A DNA stretch of 5,004 bases from contig JAEWLZ010000050.1 of the NCBI GenBank assembly GCA_023457295.1, forward strand, positions 1 through 5,004, written 5' to 3'. Below the pieces are notes generated by a model. It searched no databases. It saw only the letters and a program-made list of their open reading frames with translations, and was not told the origin of the DNA. Source of the stretch: Cyanobacteria bacterium OH_PDB_112. Its GTDB lineage: Bacteria > Cyanobacteriota > Vampirovibrionia > Gastranaerophilales > CAJFVJ01. Position 1 is the stretch's first letter. Every line of letters starts with the position of its first letter. The position numbers and the translations under genes are program-made. Shown here in pieces: positions 1 to 5,004 of this stretch.

Positions 1-35
1 GAAGATTAAATTACATTTTGCGTTAAAATAGTTTT
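1..35 (+). other. Short leader before purM, with a weak -10-like element
   Basis: These 35 bases contain TAAAAT (24-29), one mismatch from a -10 box, but its -35 would fall at the window edge (1-6), where no match is seen. No Shine-Dalgarno precedes ATG 36. A TAA at 7-9 could equally be the stop of an upstream gene in the same operon. The true upstream context cannot be decided from here. Confidence 0.25.
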
Positions 36-989
36 ATGGATTACACTTACAAAAATTCGGGCGTGGACATAAATCTTGCAAACGCAACCGTAAAAGAAAT
101 TGCAAAAATACTTGATAACAAAGCTGATGAAGGTTTTGCCGGTATAATTGAGCATCCTTATCTTGAGAATTTTTATTTATGCGCAACAACTGACGGAATC
201 GGAACAAAAATCCTTCCTCTCCTTGAGGCAAAAGATTATGCGACAATTGCAAATGACCTTATTGCGATGAATTTGAATGACCTTGCCTGCATTGGAGCTT
301 TTCCAGTGCTTTTTTTGGATTATATAGCGGTTAACAGTCTTGATAAAGAAATTTGCCTAAATATAATAAAAGAACTCCAAAAACAGCTCCAAAACTATAA
401 TTGCCCTCTAATAGGCGGAGAAATAGCAGAGCTTAAAACCATAGTAAGAGAAAACACTCTTGATATTTCAGGGTTTGCAACAGGTCTTGTCGAAAAAAAA
501 TCACTGCTTGGCAAACAGAATGTAAAAGAAGGTGATATCATTGTGGGACTTACCTCTTCAGGCATCCACACAAACGGATTTTCACTCGTAAACAAACTCG
601 CAAAAGATGGGCTTTTCGACATAAAAAAAGCTCTTACTCCTACCAAAATTTATATAAATGAAATTTTGGAACTAAACAAAAAAGGACTGATAAAAGCTGC
701 CGCAAATATAACAGGTGGTGGTATTTGCGATAACATAAAACGCATAATTCCAAACGGACTTTGCGCAGAAATTGAAAAATCTGCCCTGCCGAAGGTGAAA
801 ATTTTTGATGAACTAACACGTCTAATCTCTGAAGACGAAGCTTATAAAGTCTTCAATATGGGCTGCGGAATGGTTCTCATCACAGATAAAAACAACATTG
901 ACGAAGTTCTTGAAATTACACAAAAACATGACCCTAGAATTATAGGAGCAATTAAAAGTGATAAAAATAGCCGTATTAGCCTCAGGTGA
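36..989 (+). CDS. purM: Phosphoribosylformylglycinamidine cyclo-ligase (AIR synthetase)
   Basis: PurM closes the imidazole ring, turning FGAM plus ATP into AIR, step 5 of cytosolic purine synthesis. The 317-aa product is somewhat shorter than E. coli PurM (about 345 aa) but has the family motifs in order: YKNSGVDI at 5-12, the nucleotide/metal-binding DGIGTK at 53-58, NDLIAMNLNDL at 73-83, LFLDY at 92-96, GGEIAE at 127-132, GLTSSGIHTNGFSL at 171-184, NITGGG at 224-229 and FNMGCGM at 273-279. The N-terminal AIRS domain covers about 1-150 and the C-terminal domain the rest. The usual GGETAEMPG motif is altered to GGEIAELKT. The ATG at 36 puts the YKxxGVDI motif at its normal place next to the N-terminus, but no Shine-Dalgarno sequence is visible before it. 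The 3' end overlaps purN by 32 nt. The assignment is firm from motif order and from purN and purD next to it. Confidence 0.97.
   Translation: MDYTYKNSGVDINLANATVKEIAKILDNKADEGFAGIIEHPYLENFYLCATTDGIGTKILPLLEAKDYATIANDLIAMNLNDLACIGAFPVLFLDYIAVNSLDKEICLNIIKELQKQLQNYNCPLIGGEIAELKTIVRENTLDISGFATGLVEKKSLLGKQNVKEGDIIVGLTSSGIHTNGFSLVNKLAKDGLFDIKKALTPTKIYINEILELNKKGLIKAAANITGGGICDNIKRIIPNGLCAEIEKSALPKVKIFDELTRLISEDEAYKVFNMGCGMVLITDKNNIDEVLEITQKHDPRIIGAIKSDKNSRISLR
944..948 (+). promoter_or_regulatory. Ribosome binding site that supports the GTG start of purN
   Basis: AGGAG lies inside the 3' end of purM, 9 nt before GTG 958. It supports an unusual start codon and a 32-nt overlap with purM. No ATG in the purN frame would keep the first beta strand and the ASGEGSN loop. 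Confidence 0.75.
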
Positions 990-1554
990 AGGTTCTAATG
1001 CCGAAGCCATTATTAAACATTTTCAAAATAATAGCAGAGTAAAAATAGTTTGCTTTTCGGATATTGCTGATGCAAATGTTTTAAAACGGGCTAAAAACCT
1101 AAATACCGAAGCAATTTATCTGCCTTTTGACGATAATTTTGATTATTTTTCAAAACATTCTTTTGATCTTTATGTTTTGGCCGGATACATGCGAATTTTA
1201 CCCGAAAAAGTAATAAAATTAGGAACTTTTATCAACATTCACCCATCACTTTTACCCGCTTTTAAAGGAAAAAATGCTATTAAAAAAGCTTATGAATACG
1301 GTGCAAAAGTAACAGGAGTAAGTATTCATTATGCCGATAAAGAAGTTGACTCGGGACAAATAATTTTACAAACTCCGGTCATGATTGAACAAAGTATGAA
1401 TTTGGCAGAACTTGAAGAAAAAATTCATGAAGTTGAAAACAAAATTTATCCTATTGTAATAGAGAGCTTGATTTACGACAAAGTTGTTGACTTTATGCAA
1501 GATAACAGCGGGTGTGGTTGCAAAAATAACGGGTGCAAAAAGTGCGGGCATTAA
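958..1554 (+). CDS. purN: Phosphoribosylglycinamide formyltransferase (10-formyl-THF dependent) with a Cys-rich tail
   Basis: PurN transfers the formyl group of 10-formyltetrahydrofolate to GAR to give FGAR, step 3 of purine synthesis. Seen in the 198-aa product: the phosphate-binding ASGEGSN loop at 8-14, LAGYMRIL at 74-81, the catalytic NIHPSLLP at 93-100 (Asn93, His95) and EVDSGQIILQ at 129-138, whose Asp131 matches the third catalytic residue of the family. The start is GTG at 958: the first beta strand (IKIAVLASG) begins right there, and AGGAG at 944-948 lies 9 nt upstream. The gene starts inside purM. The last 13 residues are odd: Cys at 186, 188, 193 and 196 plus a terminal His198, absent from well-studied PurN proteins as far as I recall. 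The C-terminal coding end overlaps the start of purD. Enzyme identity is firm; a role for the tail is unknown. Confidence 0.96.
   Translation: MIKIAVLASGEGSNAEAIIKHFQNNSRVKIVCFSDIADANVLKRAKNLNTEAIYLPFDDNFDYFSKHSFDLYVLAGYMRILPEKVIKLGTFINIHPSLLPAFKGKNAIKKAYEYGAKVTGVSIHYADKEVDSGQIILQTPVMIEQSMNLAELEEKIHEVENKIYPIVIESLIYDKVVDFMQDNSGCGCKNNGCKKCGH
1516..1545 (+). repeat. Two-copy imperfect 15-nt tandem repeat at the purN/purD junction
   Basis: Units 1516-1530 and 1531-1545 match at 11 of 15 positions, with the first 11 bases differing only once (GGTTGCAAAAA versus GGGTGCAAAAA). The period equals five codons and yields GCKNN followed by GCKKC in the purN frame. The second unit also contains both candidate purD GTG starts (1533 and 1542). 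Duplication by slippage is an inference; with only two diverged copies, chance or selection on the Cys residues is also possible. Confidence 0.55.
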
Positions 1555-2741
1555 TAACAGGCAGCGGAGCAAGAGAACATGCACTTGCTTGGAAAATTTC
1601 ACAATCACCTTTGCTGGAAAAACTATACCTATGGGGAGCTAATGACGGATTTTGCGAACTGGGAGAAATAATCGAAGCAAAAAATATACAAGAACTAGCC
1701 AAAATCGCCGCCACAAAAAAAATAGATATTGCGATAGTAGGTCCTGAAAACCAACTTGCTGAAGGGATTGTAGATATTTTGCAAGATGCGGGGATTTTCT
1801 GCATAGGAACAAATAAATTTTGGACACAACTTGAAAGTTCAAAACTTTTCGCAAAAAAATTTATGCAAAAATACGATATAAAAACTGCAAAATACGAAAT
1901 CATAACCGATAACAATATACCCAAAATTCCTTTCCCTGTTGTGCTAAAAGCTGATGGTCTTTGCGGAGGTAAAGGTGTTATCATAGCAAAAACCGAAACT
2001 GAAACAAAAAAAATAATAGCAGAATACCTCGGAGGAAAATTCGGCGAAGCCTCAAAGACTATTATTGCGGAAGAATTTTTAGATGGTGAAGAAATTTCTT
2101 TGATAAGTCTTTTTGACGGTAAAACGCTTTTGCCTTTCATTCCCGCGCGTGATTTTAAAAAACTTGAAAACGGTGACAAAGGACCAAACACAGGCGGAAT
2201 GGGAGCATACTGCCCTATTAAACTTACAGAAAATCAAAAACTTAAACTTGAATCTTTTATAAAAACACTTGAAAATTCTCTGCTTACAGAAAATGCCGAC
2301 TTTACGGGAATAATATATTCAGGACTTATTTGGGCTCAAGATGATTTTTATTTGCTGGAATTTAATATGAGATTCGGTGACCCCGAAACACAAGCACTTA
2401 TGATGCACCTTGAGAGCGATTTGCTTGAACTTTTTGGTTTGTGCATCAAAAGAAAGCTCCATAAAGCAAAATTGCAGTGGAAAAAAGGCATTTCAGGATG
2501 TCTAACCATTGCAACAAAAGGCTATCCTGAAAAATTCCCCAGAGATACCTCTATCGGAAAAATCCCTGATGAAGTCCAAACTTTTTTTGCCGGAGTCAAA
2601 AAAACACCCGAGCTAAAATCCAACGGAGGAAGGGTTTTAAGCTTGTGTTACACATCAGAGCAGCCTTATGATAAAATATATGAATCAGCTGAAAAGTTGG
2701 AATTTAAAGATAAATTTTATAGGACAGATATTAAATGCTAG
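1533..2741 (+). CDS. purD: Phosphoribosylamine-glycine ligase (GAR synthetase)
   Basis: PurD joins phosphoribosylamine and glycine using ATP to make GAR, step 2 of purine synthesis and the substrate of PurN. It is an ATP-grasp enzyme. In the 402-aa product (E. coli about 429): the N-domain loop GSGAREHALAW at 10-20, VGPENQLAEG at 69-78, the ATP-grasp loop KADGLCGGKGVIIA at 139-152, EEFLDGEE at 180-187, GPNTGGMGAY at 217-226 and the metal-binding LEFNMRFGDPETQALM at 275-290; the C-terminal domain includes GGRVLS at 365-370. An in-frame TAA at 1527-1529 rules out earlier starts. GTG 1533 is given here, but GTG 1542 (399 aa, beginning MRALITGSG) matches the usual PurD N-terminus better. Neither has a good Shine-Dalgarno; a weak GGTG at 1532-1535 would suit 1542. 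The gene overlaps purN by 22 or 13 nt, so reinitiation after purN is likely. Confidence 0.96.
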   Translation: MQKVRALITGSGAREHALAWKISQSPLLEKLYLWGANDGFCELGEIIEAKNIQELAKIAATKKIDIAIVGPENQLAEGIVDILQDAGIFCIGTNKFWTQLESSKLFAKKFMQKYDIKTAKYEIITDNNIPKIPFPVVLKADGLCGGKGVIIAKTETETKKIIAEYLGGKFGEASKTIIAEEFLDGEEISLISLFDGKTLLPFIPARDFKKLENGDKGPNTGGMGAYCPIKLTENQKLKLESFIKTLENSLLTENADFTGIIYSGLIWAQDDFYLLEFNMRFGDPETQALMMHLESDLLELFGLCIKRKLHKAKLQWKKGISGCLTIATKGYPEKFPRDTSIGKIPDEVQTFFAGVKKTPELKSNGGRVLSLCYTSEQPYDKIYESAEKLEFKDKFYRTDIKC

Positions 2742-3313
2742 AAACACTTTTAAAACCTTTTGTGGATTACTTTATGGCGATGGGATTGTCAGGAATGGCA
2801 CTTGTAGCTTACCTTGAGGCGATTTTTTTACCGCTTCCTCCTGATGTAATGCTATTTACCTGCGCTCTTGTTAAACCTTCCTCTGCACTTTCTTATGCAT
2901 TAGTGTCGGGCATAGCATCTGCACTGGGAGCCGCCACGAATTACTGGATTGGACAAAAAGGCGGTCGAGCATTATTTTTTGCCATTTTTAAAAATAAAAA
3001 AGCGCAGTTTGATAAAATCGAAAAAATGTGCCAAAAATACGGCGTTTTAACCGTTTTTATTATAGCATTTACACCTATTCCGTTTATGATTTTCACTATG
3101 GCGAGCGGTATTTTTGAACTCAGTTTCATACCGTTTTTCTTTGCCTGCTGGATTGGAAGAACTTTACGTTTTTTGGCTTTTTCATCTTTGATTGTGCACT
3201 TTGGAAGTCAAATCAAAGAAAACATAGATATTTTCTTTTTCGGACTTGCTATTGTCATTGCGATAGTTTATGTACTGTTTCACAGACCTGAAAAAAATCC
3301 CGCTGAAGACTAA
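2735..3313 (+). CDS. DedA/YqaA-family (SNARE-associated, VTT domain) membrane protein
   Basis: This is a 192-aa integral membrane protein of the DedA/YqaA superfamily (SNARE-associated Golgi/VTT domain). Members in other bacteria are linked to membrane homeostasis and lipid-carrier or phospholipid flipping; the substrate here is unknown. Visible marks are the re-entrant segment with an acidic residue and prolines, LEAIFLPLPPDVML at 27-40 (Glu28), FTPIPFMIFTMASGIF at 112-127, which fits the YqaA-type (COG1238) form, and GRTLRF at 141-146. Hydrophobic stretches lie near 17-45, 51-74, 103-125, 130-154 and 165-183, with a basic hydrophilic loop around 86-101. The ATG overlaps the purD stop by 7 nt, and AGGA at 2721-2724 is 10 nt upstream, so it is probably the last gene of the pur operon. 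No purine-related function follows from that position. Its stop overlaps the convergent protease gene by 4 bp. Confidence 0.88.
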   Translation: MLETLLKPFVDYFMAMGLSGMALVAYLEAIFLPLPPDVMLFTCALVKPSSALSYALVSGIASALGAATNYWIGQKGGRALFFAIFKNKKAQFDKIEKMCQKYGVLTVFIIAFTPIPFMIFTMASGIFELSFIPFFFACWIGRTLRFLAFSSLIVHFGSQIKENIDIFFFGLAIVIAIVYVLFHRPEKNPAED

Positions 3314-4146
3314 TCTTTATCAGGTAAAACAGATTTATTTATATAAGATTTAATATTCGGTGAAATCCGAATATTCTGCAAACTCATTTTGTAGAGATTT
3401 AAATCAGCAATCATTTCCTGTTCTTTCACCAAATCTCTTTGCTGCTCATAATCAGCACCATAGTTCCCGTCTTCCGAATTTGAGGAAGAAGAAGCTTGAA
3501 CAGACTGTTGCTGCGGCATTTTATAATGTCCTTCCATATACATAACCATTTCATCCAAACTTGAAAAAGGCTCATTACAAATGCGCTTTATAGCTTCAGG
3601 CGCAGTATGAGCAGCAGGCATTTTATAAAGATATCTTAAAGTTTTTTTGTCGATTTCGCTGAGTTCTTTCACTCCGTACTGGTGAGGAACATGCATAATA
3701 TCTTCCTTGAAAGGACTGTGTCCCAATCCCAAAGAGTGTCCAACTTCATGCAAAATGGTATGATAAACCTCTTCCATATTTTGATACTCACCATGCAAAA
3801 TCCCATCAGACAGCCCTATACTGACCTCTGCAGAAAAAATCCTTTTTTTGGTGTCATAACTAAACGTACAATACCCCAAAGACTTTCTCTCTACACGTTT
3901 CCATTCAAGATTTATCTGCGAATCATAGAGCGTATTTACAAATTCAAAAGAAACAAGTCCTTCTGAAATTTCCGCCCAAGTTTCAAAAGCTTTTTTTGCC
4001 ATAGCCTTGTAAGTATAATTGTCATTACCTTTAGACGCATACCATCTGCACGGCGAAATATAGACCTTGATAGGCATAATACCGGTAGGCCATCTTACAA
4101 TTATTCCTCTTTGCAAACATTCATCTAAATAGGTTGTTTTAATCAT
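3310..4146 (-). CDS. Matrixin-like (metzincin, M10-type) zinc metalloprotease without visible signal peptide
   Basis: This is a predicted zinc endopeptidase of 278 aa; the substrate is unknown. The metzincin site HEVGHSLGLGH at 133-143 is complete: zinc ligands His133, His137 and His143, catalytic Glu134 and Gly140. It is followed by HSPFKEDIM with a Met-turn candidate at Met151. Upstream, VRWPTGIMPIKVYI at 17-30, the helix AKKAFETWAEISEGLVSFEFV at 50-70 and IFSAEVSIGLS at 103-113 fit a matrixin catalytic fold over about 17-175. Residues 179-278 are an unrecognised extension with a Gln/Ser-rich linker (211-223) and an acidic, charged stretch. The N-terminus has no hydrophobic signal segment or recognisable pro-domain with a PRCGxPD cysteine switch. 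Upstream of ATG 4146 the frame meets TAG at 4168-4170 with no other start, so a leader has not been missed. No Shine-Dalgarno is visible. It is divergent from ybaB and convergent with the DedA-family gene. Cytosolic action is inferred. Confidence 0.88.
   Translation of the reverse strand: MIKTTYLDECLQRGIIVRWPTGIMPIKVYISPCRWYASKGNDNYTYKAMAKKAFETWAEISEGLVSFEFVNTLYDSQINLEWKRVERKSLGYCTFSYDTKKRIFSAEVSIGLSDGILHGEYQNMEEVYHTILHEVGHSLGLGHSPFKEDIMHVPHQYGVKELSEIDKKTLRYLYKMPAAHTAPEAIKRICNEPFSSLDEMVMYMEGHYKMPQQQSVQASSSSNSEDGNYGADYEQQRDLVKEQEMIADLNLYKMSLQNIRISPNIKSYINKSVLPDKD
3352..3375. other. Perfect 9-bp hairpin inside the 3' end of the protease gene
   Basis: AATATTCGG (3352-3360) and CCGAATATT (3367-3375) are exact reverse complements around a 6-nt loop. 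The hairpin lies 39 nt past the stop of the DedA-family gene and within codons 258-265 of the protease. It could end or stabilise the pur transcript, since no gap exists between the convergent genes. Neither side has a clean run of T, and the stem has only three GC pairs, so a classical intrinsic terminator is not supported. Confidence 0.5.
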
Positions 4147-4154
4147 TGCAAACC

Positions 4155-4186
4155 GTGACTTTTTAGGCTATTTATTTTATTATAAT
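4155..4186 (+). promoter_or_regulatory. Sigma-70-type promoter for ybaB-recR, overlapping the divergent promoter
   Basis: A -10 of TATTAT (4178-4183, 5 of 6) lies 17 nt after a weaker -35 of GTGACT (4155-4160, 4 of 6). Alternatively the perfect TATAAT at 4181-4186 is used with a poor -35. Predicted start near 4190-4193, about 30 nt before ATG 4221. The -10 shares bases with the minus-strand -10, so polymerase probably cannot occupy both at once. Confidence 0.6.
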
Positions 4187-4201
4187 CAATATAAGCCTAA
4201 A
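4162..4201. repeat. 8-bp perfect inverted repeat bracketing the shared promoter core (candidate operator)
   Basis: TTTAGGCT (4162-4169) and AGCCTAAA (4194-4201) are exact reverse complements, separated by a 24-bp AT-only-like spacer that contains the overlapping -10 elements of both divergent promoters. Half-site centres are 32 bp apart, about three helical turns. The layout suits a dimeric or looping regulator acting on both genes, but no regulator is identified. It sits upstream of both genes, so it is not a terminator for either. Confidence 0.5.
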
Positions 4202-4207
4202 TGTAAA
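4179..4207 (-). promoter_or_regulatory. Sigma-70-type promoter for the metalloprotease gene
   Basis: Reading the minus strand, a -35 of TTTACA (4207-4202, 5 of 6 matches to TTGACA) and a perfect -10 of TATAAT (4184-4179) are separated by 17 nt, the ideal spacing. The predicted start lies near 4172, giving a leader of about 26 nt before ATG 4146. Confidence 0.7.
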
Positions 4208-4212
4208 AGGAG
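4207..4212 (+). promoter_or_regulatory. Strong ribosome binding site of ybaB
   Basis: AAGGAG is placed 8 nt before ATG 4221 and decides this start over the in-frame Met codons 4, 7 and 8 just after it. It is the best Shine-Dalgarno match in the window. The divergent protease gene has no comparable site. Confidence 0.85.
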
Positions 4213-4220
4213 ATTTCAGG

Positions 4221-4646
4221 ATGTTTAACATGCAAAATATGATGCAACAAGTACAAAAAATGCAGCAACAGGCAAACAAATTACAGGCTGAACTTGATGA
4301 AATGACCTTGACGGGAACCTCTGGCGGCGGAATTATCGAAGTTGATGTATCCGGTCAAACAAGATTTAAAGCAATTAGACTAAAACCCGAAGCAATAAAT
4401 CCTGAAAATCCCGAAAGCGTAAGCGCAGAAACTCTTGAAATGCTTGAAGACCTTATATCAAGCGCAATAATGGATGCAAATAAACAAGCGGCAAAAATCG
4501 CAAAAGAAAAAATGTCCGAAGTAACAGCAGGATTGAATATACCCGGATTAGGCGGCTTTATGGGAGGACAAAAACCTAAAGCTCCAAACGGAACAAAAGA
4601 TGATGACTTTGGCGGACTTGGCGGTTTTGGAAATTTATTGGGATAA
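4221..4646 (+). CDS. ybaB: YbaB/EbfC-family nucleoid-associated protein
   Basis: YbaB/EbfC proteins are small dimeric DNA-binding proteins of the nucleoid, commonly encoded next to recR. The 141-aa product has the family plan: an N-terminal coiled-coil helix rich in Met and Gln (1-28), the beta segment MTLTGTSGGGIIEVDVSGQ (28-46, compare VTGESGAGLVKVTING in E. coli), and a C-terminal helix around LEMLEDLISSAIMDANKQAAKIAKEKMSEVTAGL (72-105). It is longer than E. coli YbaB (109 aa) because of a few extra residues near 60-70 and a Gly-rich low-complexity tail, about 106-141, that includes KPKAP, an acidic DDD run and a hydrophobic end (GNLLG). recR starts 3 nt after the stop, so the two are probably cotranscribed from the promoter just upstream. 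Confidence 0.93.
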   Translation: MFNMQNMMQQVQKMQQQANKLQAELDEMTLTGTSGGGIIEVDVSGQTRFKAIRLKPEAINPENPESVSAETLEMLEDLISSAIMDANKQAAKIAKEKMSEVTAGLNIPGLGGFMGGQKPKAPNGTKDDDFGGLGGFGNLLG

Positions 4647-4649
4647 AAA

Positions 4650-5004
4650 ATGCAATACACAAAACCTTTAGCAAAACTTATCGACCAATTTCAAAAACTT
4701 CCTGGAATAGGTCCAAAATCAGCACAAAGAATGGCCTTCCACCTTCTTAAAATGCCTCTGTCCGAAGTTGAAAAATTTGCGCACACAATGCTTGAATCAA
4801 AACAAACCATAAAATATTGTGACACCTGCTACAATCTTTCATCGCAAAATCCTTGCGAAATTTGTTCTTCAAATAAACGTGATGCAAGTGTCATTTGCGT
4901 AATAGCAGAAACCAAAGACCTTATTGCGATAGAAAAAACAGGTGAATTCAAAGGACTTTATCATGTTTTGCAAGGGCTTATTTCACCACTAGACGGCATA
5001 GGAC
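4650..5004 (+). CDS. recR: Recombination mediator RecR (5' part, cut by window end)
   Basis: RecR works with RecO and RecF to load RecA on single-stranded DNA at gaps. The first 118 codons of a protein usually near 200 aa are present; the frame is open at the window end. Seen: a helix-hairpin-helix KLPGIGPKSAQRMAFHLL at 16-33, a C4 zinc finger with Cys57, Cys60, Cys69 and Cys72 (CDTC, 8 residues, CEIC), and the start of the Toprim domain at VICVIAETKD (81-90) running through GLYHVLQGLISPLDGIG. ATG 4650 gives the standard RecR N-terminus; only a weak GGGA (4640-4643) is found in front, inside the end of ybaB, so coupling to ybaB translation is likely. The truncation is due to the window edge, not a mutation. 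Confidence 0.95.
   Translation, partial: MQYTKPLAKLIDQFQKLPGIGPKSAQRMAFHLLKMPLSEVEKFAHTMLESKQTIKYCDTCYNLSSQNPCEICSSNKRDASVICVIAETKDLIAIEKTGEFKGLYHVLQGLISPLDGIG

Noticed and set aside
1..35. Purine riboswitch or PurR box before purM
   Set aside because: Only 35 bases are visible, with no paired elements or recognisable box; an upstream regulator outside the window cannot be excluded.
395..646. Minus-strand open frame opposite purM
   Set aside because: It overlaps the conserved PurM core and has no family resemblance or ribosome site of note.
1493..2191. A 232-codon open frame on the minus strand opposite purD
   Set aside because: It lies almost wholly opposite purD, which has all its family motifs; the translated protein is Ser/Phe-rich with no recognisable domain, as expected of an antisense shadow.
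3682..3966. Plus-strand open frame opposite the protease active-site region
   Set aside because: It is antisense to the conserved metzincin motif and shows no recognisable product.
4117..4119. Cys10 of the protease as a matrixin cysteine switch
   Set aside because: The surrounding residues (DECLQRG) do not match PRCGxPD and there are too few residues before the catalytic domain to form a pro-domain.
4162..4201. Inverted repeat as an intrinsic terminator
   Set aside because: The loop would be 24 nt and the repeat is upstream of both flanking genes, with -10 elements in the spacer; an operator or chance repeat fits better.
4355..4660. Minus-strand open frame opposite ybaB, rich in Pro
   Set aside because: The Pro-rich composition is simply the complement of the Gly codons in the YbaB tail.

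Overview
The window is a compact, AT-rich bacterial segment with seven protein-coding genes and almost no intergenic DNA. All three standard stop codons are used (TGA for purM; TAA for purN, the DedA-family gene and ybaB; TAG for purD and the metalloprotease gene), so the standard bacterial code applies. The low GC, tight overlaps, two GTG starts and a matrixin-type metalloprotease would fit a small-genome, probably anaerobic gut bacterium. A gut relative of Cyanobacteriota (Vampirovibrionia/Gastranaerophilales) is one guess. It rests on overall impression and is not proven by any marker in the window.

Positions 1-3313 (+ strand) form an apparent operon: purM (AIR synthetase), purN (GAR formyltransferase), purD (GAR synthetase), then a membrane protein of the DedA/YqaA (SNARE-associated) family. 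Neighbouring genes overlap by 32, 22 (or 13) and 7 nt, so translational coupling is likely. The three Pur enzymes catalyse steps 2 (PurD), 3 (PurN) and 5 (PurM) of IMP synthesis. The purN/purD junction is unusual: PurN ends in a short Cys-rich tail encoded by a 15-nt imperfect tandem repeat that also carries both candidate purD start codons.

Positions 3310-4146 (- strand) encode a metzincin/matrixin-like zinc protease with a perfect HExxHxxGxxH site and a Met-turn but no visible signal peptide. Its stop codon overlaps the stop of the DedA-family gene by 4 bp, and a 9-bp perfect hairpin lies inside its 3' coding end.

Positions 4147-4220 are a 74-bp divergent promoter region. Promoters for the protease (-) and for ybaB (+) share one -10 core, and an 8-bp perfect inverted repeat brackets that core. 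Positions 4221-5004 (+) hold ybaB (nucleoid-associated protein) and the first 118 codons of recR (recombination mediator), the common ybaB-recR pair. dnaX, often found just before this pair, is absent here and the divergent protease gene sits in that place.

I see no tRNA, rRNA, CRISPR array, insertion sequence or prophage gene, and no gene-free stretch over 300 bases. Nothing in the window is clearly a new multi-gene system. The most notable items are the leaderless matrixin with its shared divergent promoter and the Cys-rich PurN tail.
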